From DMER64 sp041654355 (GTDB lineage Bacteria; Bacteroidota; Bacteroidia; Bacteroidales; UBA932), in contig JBAZDQ010000001.1 in NCBI GenBank assembly GCA_041654355.1, positions 144,624-208,623 of the forward strand: a DNA stretch of 64,000 nt, given 5' to 3'. Positions 1 to 8,517 of the stretch are shown here, piece after piece (position 1 is the stretch's first letter; the number at the start of each line of letters is the position of its first letter). A model generated the notes under the pieces. It searched no databases, had not been told where the DNA came from, and saw only the letters and a program-made list of their open reading frames with translations. A program made the translations under genes and the position numbers.

Positions 1-2
1 CC

Positions 3-974
3 GGAATCCGTATTGCCATCGGACACGGGCAGATGCCTCCAAAAACCATGGAGAAAGTACTGCTGGATTTTATTTGCGGTGATTATGACCTGTTATTATC
101 CACATCCATTATAGAAAACGGGATAGATATTCCCAACGCCAACACCATCATCATCAACCGGGCACACCTGTTCGGACTGAGCGATCTGCACCAGATGAGA
201 GGCAGGGTGGGCCGCTCCAACCGGAAAGCCTATTGTTATCTTCTTATACCGCAACACGCCGGTCTGACAGAAGATGCCAACAGGCGGCTCAAAGCTCTGG
301 AATCCTTTACCGAACTGGGAAGCGGCTTCAATATAGCCATGCAGGATTTGGACATCCGCGGTGCGGGCAACATGTTGGGTGGCGAACAAAGCGGATTTAT
401 TGCCGAGATGGGATTTGAAACGTATCAGAGAATCCTGGAAGAAGCCTTTGCCGAGTTGAATCTGTCCTACGACCAACCTGAAAAAGTGGCCATAAGGCCT
501 TCTTTTGTATCTTCTTTTGCAGCCGATTGTACCATAGAGACCGATCTGGATGTGATGATCCCAGATGAGTATATAAATCAGGTTTCCGAGAAAATACGCC
601 TATACAAGGAATTGGACAACATAAAGGAAGAAGAACGTCTGCAACGTTTTTTTGCATCCCTGGAAGACCGGTTTGGCCCCATTCCGGAACCTTTCCTGCA
701 ATTGGGCTACGTGGTGCGGTTAAGGCAACTGGCCGTACAGGCGGGGTTTGAACGTGTAGTGCTGAAAAACGGCATAATGCTTGCATATTTCATTTCAGAT
801 CCGCATTCAGACTATTACAAAACGGAACTTTTTGCAAACATCCTGAATTACATATCGGCGCACCCGAGAGATTTCCAGGTAAAAGAGCAAAAAAACAAAC
901 TGTTTGTGAAAGTCCCTCACGTTAAGAGTGTTGAAGCAGCGTATAATTTATTAAAAATTTTTGCAAAACCCTGA
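3..974 (+). CDS. mfd: Transcription-repair coupling factor Mfd, C-terminal part (5' end outside window)
   Basis: Mfd is the DNA translocase that removes RNA polymerase stalled at lesions and recruits UvrA. The reading frame is open from base 3, upstream of the first ATG, so the gene continues to the left of the window. What is visible is the end of the RecG-like helicase: motif V (IIENGIDIPNANTIII), motif VI (QMRGRVGR) and the following LGSGFNIAMQDLDIRGAGN stretch typical of Mfd/RecG. The C-terminal TRCF domain follows (from about EKIRLYKELDNI) and ends at a TGA. An outer-membrane protein gene follows after about 22 bases on the same strand. The assignment is secure; only completeness cannot be judged. 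Confidence 0.95.
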   Translation, partial: GIRIAIGHGQMPPKTMEKVLLDFICGDYDLLLSTSIIENGIDIPNANTIIINRAHLFGLSDLHQMRGRVGRSNRKAYCYLLIPQHAGLTEDANRRLKALESFTELGSGFNIAMQDLDIRGAGNMLGGEQSGFIAEMGFETYQRILEEAFAELNLSYDQPEKVAIRPSFVSSFAADCTIETDLDVMIPDEYINQVSEKIRLYKELDNIKEEERLQRFFASLEDRFGPIPEPFLQLGYVVRLRQLAVQAGFERVVLKNGIMLAYFISDPHSDYYKTELFANILNYISAHPRDFQVKEQKNKLFVKVPHVKSVEAAYNLLKIFAKP

Positions 975-996
975 AAAAGTGCGACATTTGCAAGCT

Positions 997-2301
997 ATGC
1001 ATAGAACAGGATTCCGTTTATTGATCCTCGGTTTGTTTTTAATGCTCACAGGAAACATAAAATCCGCAGCGCAAACGATGGACGCTTTAGGCACATTTAC
1101 CCCTTATTCCATGTTTGGGGTAGGAGAATTGACCCGCCCGGGAACCTCTTTGAACAGAGGGATGGGAGGGATCGGAGCCGGATTGCGTGACAACCGTTAT
1201 ATCAATTATCTGAATCCCGCATCGGCCTCGGCTAGGGATTCTTTGTCTTTTATGCTCGATTTCGGATTGCTGCAAAACAATTTCATCAACACTGACGGAT
1301 CCCGGACTTCTGCATACAACGCATTCAACATGCACCACATCATCATATCTTTTCCCATTTGGAAAAGCTCGGCCATGCAGCTGGGCATTATTCCTTACAG
1401 CAACGTAGGATACCGTTTTGTGGAAGATGAAAGCCGCGAAAATATATTGGCTACCGTCGGGGCATTTCGTTACTATCATTACGGTCAGGGGAGCATCAAC
1501 CAGGCTTTCGCCGCTTATTCCGCTACTTTTTTTCGTCATCTTTCCATTGGGGTGCAGGGAATGTTTTATTTTGGCAACATTGAAAAAAACGCACAGGCCG
1601 TTTCCCTGACAGCTCCGGAATCCTATGGAACGCTTAAAACAGGGTACGACATAGTAGTGGGATCGTTTGGGGCCCAGTTTGGTCTCCAGGCTTTCGGGAA
1701 TTTCAACCCGAACACGTCTTTTACCATTGGGGCAACGTTTCAGCCGGCTGCCACCATTAAAGGAGATGTAACCCGGTTTGCCAAAATTGAAAAAAGTTCC
1801 GTTATTGATACGGTGTATTCTGTTATCAACGAGGAATCAAGAATGTCCGTACCCATGGAATGGACTGTAGGTTTTTCCGTAAGGAAACGCGACAAATGGA
1901 TGTTCGGGGTTGATTATTCGCAATCAGACTGGAGCAAGTCCAATTTTTCTCCCACCCCGGGAGTGAATTTTGAACCGGCCATGAGCCGCACTCTGAAAGC
2001 CGGTCTTGAATTTACACCGGACCGCTACAGTATCCGCTATTTCATGCGCAGATGGACGTACCGTCTTGGGGCTTATTACGATAAATCATATATGAGACTG
2101 AACGGACAACAGGTAGAAGCCATAGGCGTTACTTTTGGGTTCTCACTACCCATTTACCGTTGGTATAACTCTGTGGGCGTATCCATTGATGCCGGGCAAA
2201 GAGGCAGTATAGAAAACAACCTTATCCGTGAAAGATACATCATGCTGATTTTGAATTTCAATTTACATGATATTTGGTTCTTAAAACACAGATACAATTA
2301 A
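997..2301 (+). CDS. Outer-membrane beta-barrel protein, FadL/OmpP1-like (putative)
   Basis: A 434-residue exported protein. I chose the ATG at 997 over the upstream TTG at 961 because it opens a clean signal peptide (MHRTGFRLLILGLFLMLTG, cleavage after a SAAQ-type site). The mature part is rich in alternating hydrophobic and aromatic strands, with an early GVGELTRPGTSLNRGMGG segment and an NPASA motif seen in Bacteroidetes FadL-like barrels, which suggests an outer-membrane channel. The substrate is unknown. A near-consensus -7 element (GACATTTG, 983-990) lies only 6 bases before the ATG, so it may have its own promoter inside the mfd end. A secreted TPR protein follows within 12 bases, suggesting cotranscription. 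Confidence 0.7.
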   Translation: MHRTGFRLLILGLFLMLTGNIKSAAQTMDALGTFTPYSMFGVGELTRPGTSLNRGMGGIGAGLRDNRYINYLNPASASARDSLSFMLDFGLLQNNFINTDGSRTSAYNAFNMHHIIISFPIWKSSAMQLGIIPYSNVGYRFVEDESRENILATVGAFRYYHYGQGSINQAFAAYSATFFRHLSIGVQGMFYFGNIEKNAQAVSLTAPESYGTLKTGYDIVVGSFGAQFGLQAFGNFNPNTSFTIGATFQPAATIKGDVTRFAKIEKSSVIDTVYSVINEESRMSVPMEWTVGFSVRKRDKWMFGVDYSQSDWSKSNFSPTPGVNFEPAMSRTLKAGLEFTPDRYSIRYFMRRWTYRLGAYYDKSYMRLNGQQVEAIGVTFGFSLPIYRWYNSVGVSIDAGQRGSIENNLIRERYIMLILNFNLHDIWFLKHRYN

Positions 2302-2312
2302 TACTCACAAAA

Positions 2313-3653
2313 ATGAAAAAGCTTGGAATCCTAATTACATTGATCATGTTTGCATTCGTAACACAAAGTTACGCACAGGGCGGCAAATTTGGAGCGACAC
2401 CGGAAGACAGCGTACAATGCGTTAGATACTTGTCTTTCTATAAGGATTATTACAAGAACGGGAACATCAGGGAAGCCCTTCCTTCGTGGCGGGGTGCAGT
2501 AAGGGTTTGTCCCGTGGGCGTAGTACAATCCCTGTACCAGGACGGTCAAAACATTATCAAGTTTTTGATCCACCAAACTCAGGATCCAGACCGGAGAAAG
2601 GAATTGATAGATTCACTTATATTGATGTACGACATCAGGATAGACAAATTTCCCACAAGCAAAGCCCGTTTAAGTGCTTTTACATACAAAGCCTATGATA
2701 TGGTAACGTTCTACAAGGAAGATGATATGAAAATTTTCCAGGCTTTGCAGGATGTGGTGGAATTTGGAAAACACAGGACAGATCCCGGTATTCTTGTGCT
2801 AAACATGCAATACGCCACAGGTTTATTTAAAGAAGAAAAAATGGATGCCGAGAAAGTGATTCATGTATATCAGCAGCTGAGCGAGATATTCGATAAAAAA
2901 ATGCAGACCGGATCGGATGAAGCACTTGATGAAGCACGCAATAATTTTGAAACACTCTTTGCCATAAGCGGAGTTGCAGATTGTGAGAACCTGCTGGCCT
3001 TGTTCGGCCCCCGTTTTGACAGCAATGCTTCCGATATTGTGTATGTTAAACGTGTTGTGCAGCTACTCTCCAATGCGGGCTGCGAAACCTCGGATCTGTT
3101 TCTCAAGGCGGTGGAACGTCTCTACAACATGGAACCTTCCTATAACTCGGCCTATTACCTCTATCGTTTGTATTCGGCACGTGAAAACAATGAGAACGCT
3201 GCAAAATTCCTGGAATGCGCCATTGAATCCGATTCCATTGACAGCGTCACTAAAGGGGATTACATGATGGAACTGGGTACATTCTATTTCAAGAAAATGA
3301 GTAATGCTTCAGCCGCAGCCAATTCCGCCCTGAATGCCTCCAATTTCAATAAAGATGTGGAAGGACGTGCTTTCCTGTTAATGGGACACATCTGGGCAAA
3401 CGCCAAGGTAACCTACGGAGAAATGCCTGAAATTGACAAACGTGCCAATTTCTGGGTGGCCGTGGATTATTTTGCCCGGGCCAAAGCGGCAGATTCTTCA
3501 TTGGAAGAAGAATGCAACAATCTTATTGCCACTTACAGGCAGTATTTCCCCACTCCGGAAGAAGCTTTTATGCACGACCTGGATGAAGGCACAAGATATT
3601 CTGTAAGGGCTAACGGCTTATCGGCTACAACAACGGTAAGAACAAACAAATAA
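2313..3653 (+). CDS. Exported tetratricopeptide-repeat protein
   Basis: A 446-residue protein starting MKKLGILITLIMFAFVTQSYAQ, a clear signal peptide. The ATG at 2313 is preferred over the longer in-frame start at 2274, which would overlap the previous gene and bury the signal sequence. The body is alpha-helical with degenerate TPR-like pairs (for example the YYLYRLYSARENNENAAKFLE segment and a C-terminal one around AVDYFARAKAADSS). TPR proteins act as scaffolds, and this one is likely periplasmic. Its stop codon overlaps the ATG of lptC (TAATG), so it is translationally coupled to an LPS-transport gene and a periplasmic chaperone gene. That hints at an envelope-biogenesis role, which is inference only. 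Confidence 0.75.
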   Translation: MKKLGILITLIMFAFVTQSYAQGGKFGATPEDSVQCVRYLSFYKDYYKNGNIREALPSWRGAVRVCPVGVVQSLYQDGQNIIKFLIHQTQDPDRRKELIDSLILMYDIRIDKFPTSKARLSAFTYKAYDMVTFYKEDDMKIFQALQDVVEFGKHRTDPGILVLNMQYATGLFKEEKMDAEKVIHVYQQLSEIFDKKMQTGSDEALDEARNNFETLFAISGVADCENLLALFGPRFDSNASDIVYVKRVVQLLSNAGCETSDLFLKAVERLYNMEPSYNSAYYLYRLYSARENNENAAKFLECAIESDSIDSVTKGDYMMELGTFYFKKMSNASAAANSALNASNFNKDVEGRAFLLMGHIWANAKVTYGEMPEIDKRANFWVAVDYFARAKAADSSLEEECNNLIATYRQYFPTPEEAFMHDLDEGTRYSVRANGLSATTTVRTNK

Positions 3654-4324
3654 TGGGATCTTTTTCCCGGACAACAAAAAACATTATGGTAGCAACAGGC
3701 CTGTCTCTTGCTACCATATTTGTCTCCTGTAAAAACCGGGTGACCACAATAGAATCACTCAATAACCTGGACAGTATTCCCACACAGACCATTAAAAATA
3801 TGGAAGGCTGGCAGGTGGAAGGAGGTATTGTCCGGGGGCGGTTGACGGCTCCTTATATGGAAAAATATTCCCGGGGATCGGATCCGTACGAGATCTTTCC
3901 GCAATCATTCAGGGTAGAAGGGTACACACCGGAAGGAGAACTGGAAACGGTAATTACGGCCGACAAAGCGTTGCACCGGACCGGGGAAGAGCAAGTGTGG
4001 ATAGCTACGGGAAAAGTGATCGTACAAAATCTGCTGAAAGAAGAAACCATGGAAACAGATACGTTATACTGGGACCAACAGAATAAGAAGATCTATACAG
4101 ATTGCTACGTAAGGCTAACCTCTCCCGACTTTTTTGCACAGGGTTACGGAATGGAATCCGATGAAAGAGCTACAAACGCCAAAATTCTGAAACCATTTGA
4201 TTCTTACGGGTACATTAAGCAGGATACTTTGTCCAATGAAGAAAAAGAATTATCTTCGCACCCTCAAATACAACAAAAACCACAACCAATAAACTTACAA
4301 GATGGCAGTTCTGGAGAAGATTAG
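3653..4324 (+). CDS. lptC: LPS export periplasmic protein LptC
   Basis: LptC is the bitopic or lipid-anchored bridge component that accepts LPS from the LptBFG transporter and passes it to LptA. The 223-residue product begins with a hydrophobic segment ending in a lipobox (FVSC, Cys26), so here it appears to be a lipoprotein, as in many Bacteroidetes. The rest is a series of beta-jellyroll strands (for example VITADKALHRTGEEQVWIATG and GKVIVQN) typical of the LptC/OstA fold. It starts at the TAATG overlap with the TPR gene, and its last 23 bases overlap the next gene. The partner lptE is found 39 kb away in this window, at 43084. Confidence 0.88.
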   Translation: MGSFSRTTKNIMVATGLSLATIFVSCKNRVTTIESLNNLDSIPTQTIKNMEGWQVEGGIVRGRLTAPYMEKYSRGSDPYEIFPQSFRVEGYTPEGELETVITADKALHRTGEEQVWIATGKVIVQNLLKEETMETDTLYWDQQNKKIYTDCYVRLTSPDFFAQGYGMESDERATNAKILKPFDSYGYIKQDTLSNEEKELSSHPQIQQKPQPINLQDGSSGED

Positions 4325-6392
4325 AGTACAAATGGGTATATTTATTACCGTACTCATAGCTATTGCCTTAATTTCCTTTATTATAGATCCTGGCACATTA
4401 CAATCGGCCATGTCTATGTTCTCTTCCAAAAACGACGTGGGAGAAATGAACGGGCAAAGCATAACATATATGGAATACAGTAAAAAACTGGAGAACCTTA
4501 AAAACCTGCAACAGGCCATAACCGGTGGTGCTGCCCTGGACGAACAAAGCCAGGAAGCCGTGGAACAGGGAACCTGGCAGGCTTTCCTGAAAGACCTGGT
4601 ATATATGCCGGCTATTGAAGATGCCGGCATAAGGCTGGGAGAAGAGGAGCTTTTTGACATGGTACAGGGCCGTGATATTTCTCCGGTTATCATGAACGAT
4701 GCCCTTTTCAAGGGAGAAGACGGGTCTTTTGACCGCTCGCGTCTTACTTCGTTCGTACAAAATGCTACGGCAGATCCCGATGGTATAGCCGCCATGTACT
4801 GGATTTTCATCCAGGATAATATGGAAACGGACAGAATGTTTTCAAAATACAGTTCACTGCTGTCTAAAAGCAACATCGTCACCCCGTTGGAATTGAGACG
4901 AAACATGGAAGAAAACAACAGCACTTCCAATGTCAGCTTTGTTCTTGAACCCGTATCTTTTGCCAGGGATACAACCATAAACATTACAGAGTCCGAAATA
5001 CAGAAGTATTATCAGGAGCATAAGCATAACTACGAACAGATAGCCACACGGGATATCGAATATGTTGTTTTTCCCATTCAGCCATCCGAAAATGACATCA
5101 TGGAGGCCCGCGCAGATATTGACCAGGTATACGAAGAATTCGTTAAAACAGAAAACCTCCGTCAATTCCTTGCGCGCAATTCGGATAAACCTCTGGATAC
5201 GTATTACTACAAAGAAGGAGAACTGGGTTCCATATCCCCAGTGCTGGACAGTTTTGCAATCAACGCTTCAAGGCGCGATGTGTTGCCTGTTTACAAGGAA
5301 GATAACTTTTTCCGTGCCGCCCGAATAGCAGATATTAAACAATTGCCCGATTCGGTTTTTGTGAATCACATATTGTTGCAGAACGATACCAAAGAAGCCC
5401 GGAAAATTGCTGACAGCCTGATCACCGTTCTGACTCGTGATCCCGGCAGTTTTGCCCGCCTGGCCGGGGAATTTTCAGCAGACCGCAATCCCAACGTTAA
5501 TCCGGGGGAGATCGGCTGGTTTGTACAATCGGCCTATATACCCGGCATGGAATCTGTCTTTGAAGCGTCGCTGAACAAACCTTACATTGCTGAAACCCAA
5601 TACGGTATCCATGTTGTTAAAGTCAGTGAACGTACACGTCCTCACAAAAAGGTACAATTGGCCGTCCTGGAAAAAGAAGCCGTTGCCGGAAGAGAAACTT
5701 ACCAGGCAATTTATTCCCTGGCAAATACTTTGTCAACAGGAAGTAAGGATATTGCCACATTCAACCAGACAGCCTCTCAGCACAACTGGTTCTCTATCCC
5801 TGCTTTGGGTATCAGGGAAGACGCCAAAACGATTTCCGGATATGAGCACATGAGGGAACTGGTGCGTTGGGCTTTTGACGCCGAACAAGGAGAAGTTTCC
5901 CCGGTTATCACGGTGGATAACGAGTATTTCTTTGTTGCAGCCGTAGAGAGTATACATGAAGAAGGGATCGCTTCTTTGGAAGAAAAACGGGCTGAAATTG
6001 AATCCATCCTCACATTGGAAAAGAAAAAAGACCGTATTTACGATCAGATACATAATGAACTGGCATCACACACTACCCTGGAGGGATGGGCAGAAGCTAC
6101 CGGAAGAAATATATCCAGACAAACCGGGATCGCTTTTGGATCGGTACAGCAGACAGATCCGATATTTGCAGGAGCCGTATCGGCAGCCCCTGAACAAACG
6201 ATATGCGGACCGGTAAAAGGGGAAGTAGGTGTGTATGTCTTCCGTGTGGATGAGCGTTCAGACGGTGCCTTTTATACAGAAAACGACGCCAGGCAATATG
6301 CATCCTATATGGCCAATATACAGATCCAGATGGTACCCATGGTATTGCAGGAAATGGCAGATGTACAGGACAACCGGCCCCGGTTCTTTTAA
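4302..6392 (+). CDS. ppiD: PpiD/SurA-type peptidyl-prolyl isomerase (membrane-anchored periplasmic chaperone)
   Basis: A 696-residue protein with one N-terminal membrane anchor (about residues 11-29, GIFITVLIAIALISFII), a SurA/PpiD-type N-terminal chaperone domain, and a parvulin-type rotamase domain in the middle (about 350-450; GEIGWFVQSAYIPGMESVFEAS then YGIHVVKVSER). This architecture is that of PpiD, which assists folding of proteins leaving the Sec translocon. It starts inside the 3' end of lptC (23-base overlap), so the two are translationally coupled. Its stop codon overlaps the stop codon of the convergent ychF gene. The parvulin domain keeps the family pattern, but enzymatic activity cannot be inferred because many PpiD homologues are only chaperones. 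Confidence 0.9.
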   Translation: MAVLEKIRVQMGIFITVLIAIALISFIIDPGTLQSAMSMFSSKNDVGEMNGQSITYMEYSKKLENLKNLQQAITGGAALDEQSQEAVEQGTWQAFLKDLVYMPAIEDAGIRLGEEELFDMVQGRDISPVIMNDALFKGEDGSFDRSRLTSFVQNATADPDGIAAMYWIFIQDNMETDRMFSKYSSLLSKSNIVTPLELRRNMEENNSTSNVSFVLEPVSFARDTTINITESEIQKYYQEHKHNYEQIATRDIEYVVFPIQPSENDIMEARADIDQVYEEFVKTENLRQFLARNSDKPLDTYYYKEGELGSISPVLDSFAINASRRDVLPVYKEDNFFRAARIADIKQLPDSVFVNHILLQNDTKEARKIADSLITVLTRDPGSFARLAGEFSADRNPNVNPGEIGWFVQSAYIPGMESVFEASLNKPYIAETQYGIHVVKVSERTRPHKKVQLAVLEKEAVAGRETYQAIYSLANTLSTGSKDIATFNQTASQHNWFSIPALGIREDAKTISGYEHMRELVRWAFDAEQGEVSPVITVDNEYFFVAAVESIHEEGIASLEEKRAEIESILTLEKKKDRIYDQIHNELASHTTLEGWAEATGRNISRQTGIAFGSVQQTDPIFAGAVSAAPEQTICGPVKGEVGVYVFRVDERSDGAFYTENDARQYASYMANIQIQMVPMVLQEMADVQDNRPRFF

Positions 6393-7492
6393 CGGCTGAA
6401 TAAAAAGTGCATGATGTCCCCGTCCTGCACCACATAATTCTTGCCTTCCACAGCCAGTTTCCCGGCTTCCCGGCAGGCGGCCTCTGAACCATAACGGATA
6501 TAATCCTCAAATTTAATTACCTCGGCACGAATAAAACCGTGTTCAAAGTCAGAATGAATAAGCCCTGCAGCCTGCGGGGCTTTTGTTCCTTTTATATAGG
6601 TCCACGCCTTAACCTCCATTGGTCCTGCCGTAAAATACGTTTCCAGATCAAGCAGCCTGAAAGCGGCTTTTATAAGACGGGAAACCCCCGATTCGTTAAG
6701 ACCCAGATCCTCCAGGAACATTTGTCTTTCCTGGTAGGTGTCCAGTTGTGCAATCTCCGATTCAATGCGGCCTGCCACTATCAGGTACGGTTCGTTGTCA
6801 TGCAGTAAAGTTTCTGCCACTTGCCGCGTATAATCATTTCCGTTTTGAGCCGAGTTTTCGTCTACATTGCAAACATAAAGGACCGGCTTGTTTGTTAGCA
6901 GGAATAACTCCCGGGCCATCTGCTCTTCTTCCTGGTTGGTCAACGCTACCGTTCGGATATTTTGTCCCTGCCGGAGTGCGTCCCGGTACCTAAGCAACAA
7001 CCCGGCCAGTTTTGCTGCCTGTTTATCGCCACCAGTGACGGCTTGTTTTTGCACTTTGGCAATGCGGTTTTCTACGGTTTCCAAGTCCTTGAGCTGTAAC
7101 TCGGCATCTATGATCTCTTTGTCCCTGACGGGATCAACCGAACCGTCTACATGGACTACATCCGGATCGTCAAAACAACGAAGAATATGAAGAATGGCAT
7201 CGGTTTCCCGGATGTTAGCCAAAAACTGGTTTCCCAGTCCTTCTCCTTTGCTGGCTCCTTTTACCAGGCCTGCAATGTCCACAAAATCAACCGTCGCCGG
7301 GACTATACGTCCGGGATGAACCAGGGCGGCCAGCTCTTCCAGGCGTGTGTCAGGGACCTGTGTTGAACCCAGGTTGGGTTCTATGGTGCAGAAAGGGAAA
7401 TTGGCCGCCTGGGCTTTTCCTGAAGAAACACAATTGAACAATGTGGATTTACCCACATTGGGCAGTCCCACTATACCGCATCTTAAAGCCAT
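6389..7492 (-). CDS. ychF: Ribosome-binding ATPase YchF
   Basis: A 367-residue Obg-family P-loop protein that prefers ATP and binds the ribosome. Visible motifs are the G1 loop GLPNVGKST (residues 9-17), the NFPFCTIEPNLG switch, DIAGLVKGASKGEGLGNQF, and an altered G4 loop reading NVDE instead of NKxD, which is the hallmark of the ATP-preferring YchF subgroup. A TGS domain closes the protein (FIRAEVIKFEDY to DGDIMHFLF). It is convergent with ppiD with a 4-base overlap at the stops. A TAGTTTTG -7 element lies at 7519-7526. Length and motifs match the family, so identity is secure. Confidence 0.96.
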   Translation of the reverse strand: MALRCGIVGLPNVGKSTLFNCVSSGKAQAANFPFCTIEPNLGSTQVPDTRLEELAALVHPGRIVPATVDFVDIAGLVKGASKGEGLGNQFLANIRETDAILHILRCFDDPDVVHVDGSVDPVRDKEIIDAELQLKDLETVENRIAKVQKQAVTGGDKQAAKLAGLLLRYRDALRQGQNIRTVALTNQEEEQMARELFLLTNKPVLYVCNVDENSAQNGNDYTRQVAETLLHDNEPYLIVAGRIESEIAQLDTYQERQMFLEDLGLNESGVSRLIKAAFRLLDLETYFTAGPMEVKAWTYIKGTKAPQAAGLIHSDFEHGFIRAEVIKFEDYIRYGSEAACREAGKLAVEGKNYVVQDGDIMHFLFSR

Positions 7493-7518
7493 CAGATTTT
7501 TCTTTAACTATAAAGGCA

Positions 7519-7526
7519 CAAAACTA
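7519..7526 (-). promoter_or_regulatory. Putative -7 element of ychF
   Basis: On the minus strand this reads TAGTTTTG, matching the Bacteroidetes -7 consensus TAnnTTTG, about 26 bases before the ychF start codon. No convincing -33 TTTG was found at the usual spacing, so the call rests on the -7 match and position alone. Confidence 0.45.
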
Positions 7527-7581
7527 ACAACTTTTTACGAATTGTCCTTTTGGTTTTAAAGAAGGATGTTATCTTGAAATC

Positions 7582-8517
7582 ATGATAAAATGGATATTGT
7601 GTCTGGTCGTATTCTGGAACGTGGAAAATTATTTTGACCCGTTTACAGACCCGCTGACCGGTTATGATGAATTTACCTCCGGGGGTTCTTATTCTTGGAC
7701 ATGGGACCGTTTTCTGAAAAAAAAGAATAATCTGGCCAAAATACTTATTTCATGCGGAGTTCAGGAAGAAGAGACATGGGAAGCTCCCGCTATAATCGGG
7801 TTGTGTGAAATTGAAAACAGGTATGTTTTATCCCTGTTGGTAAACGATTCTCCCCTGGCACCGTTGCAATACGGGATCATTCACCGGGATTCCCCGGATC
7901 CGCGCGGAATAGATGTAGCCCTGCTATACCTGAAAGCACGTTTTCTTCCCTTAGAGCGTGCGTATTACTCATTAAAGGAAGAAGACAATCATGTGGTAAA
8001 GACACGTGAGATCCTGTACGTAAAAGGTGTTCTGGATGACCGGGACACACTTCATTTGTTTGTGAATCACTGGCCGTCCAAAAGAGGCGGCGTTCTGGCG
8101 GAAGGGTACAGGATGTTTGCTTCCAACCTGTTATTGCATGCCGTTGACAGTATTTGCCGGGTGTCTCCACAAGCAAACATAATCGTGATGGGAGATTTCA
8201 ATGACCCTCCCGATTCCGGACCGTTAAGACATCTTTCCGGGAAGGGGCTTATCAATGTTTCCCGGGAGGCTACTTACAAATACAGGGGTGTTTGGGAATG
8301 CCTGGACCAATTCCTGGTCAGTTCCTCGGTTCATAAAAAAATAGAATACGTTAAGGTTCTTAAAAACAACTATTTACTGGAACGTGACAAGACGCATCTG
8401 GGGTACAAACCAAAAAGAACATACAGGGGTCCGGTTTATCACGGAGGAGTAAGCGATCACCTGCCTGTAACCTTAAAATTTATTACCTTTGCTCCTTATG
8501 GCTTCGCAACCCGTTAA
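7582..8517 (+). CDS. Endonuclease/exonuclease/phosphatase-family protein
   Basis: A 311-residue member of the DNase I-like EEP superfamily. Metal- and phosphate-site motifs are visible in order: FWNVENYFDP near the N-terminus, GLCEIENR (metal-binding Glu), FVNHWPSKRGG, GDFNDPPDSGP, and the closing GGVSDHLPV with the catalytic Asp-His. The start is followed by a short hydrophobic stretch (MIKWILCLVVFWN), which also contributes to the first core strand, so export is uncertain. Related Bacteroides proteins are annotated as endonuclease or exonuclease; the substrate (nucleic acid, phospholipid or inositol phosphate) cannot be told. Its 3' end overlaps the mutS start by 20 bases and contains the likely mutS promoter. 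Confidence 0.85.
   Translation: MIKWILCLVVFWNVENYFDPFTDPLTGYDEFTSGGSYSWTWDRFLKKKNNLAKILISCGVQEEETWEAPAIIGLCEIENRYVLSLLVNDSPLAPLQYGIIHRDSPDPRGIDVALLYLKARFLPLERAYYSLKEEDNHVVKTREILYVKGVLDDRDTLHLFVNHWPSKRGGVLAEGYRMFASNLLLHAVDSICRVSPQANIIVMGDFNDPPDSGPLRHLSGKGLINVSREATYKYRGVWECLDQFLVSSSVHKKIEYVKVLKNNYLLERDKTHLGYKPKRTYRGPVYHGGVSDHLPVTLKFITFAPYGFATR
8484..8491 (+). promoter_or_regulatory. -7 element of mutS, leaderless arrangement
   Basis: TACCTTTG, a perfect TAnnTTTG, lies inside the end of the upstream gene with only six bases (CTCCTT) before the mutS ATG at 8498. If used, the transcript would begin at or within a few bases of the start codon. Confidence 0.6.

Noticed and set aside
96..104. Perfect DnaA box TTATCCACA
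   Set aside because: A single copy inside the mfd coding sequence; expected by chance.
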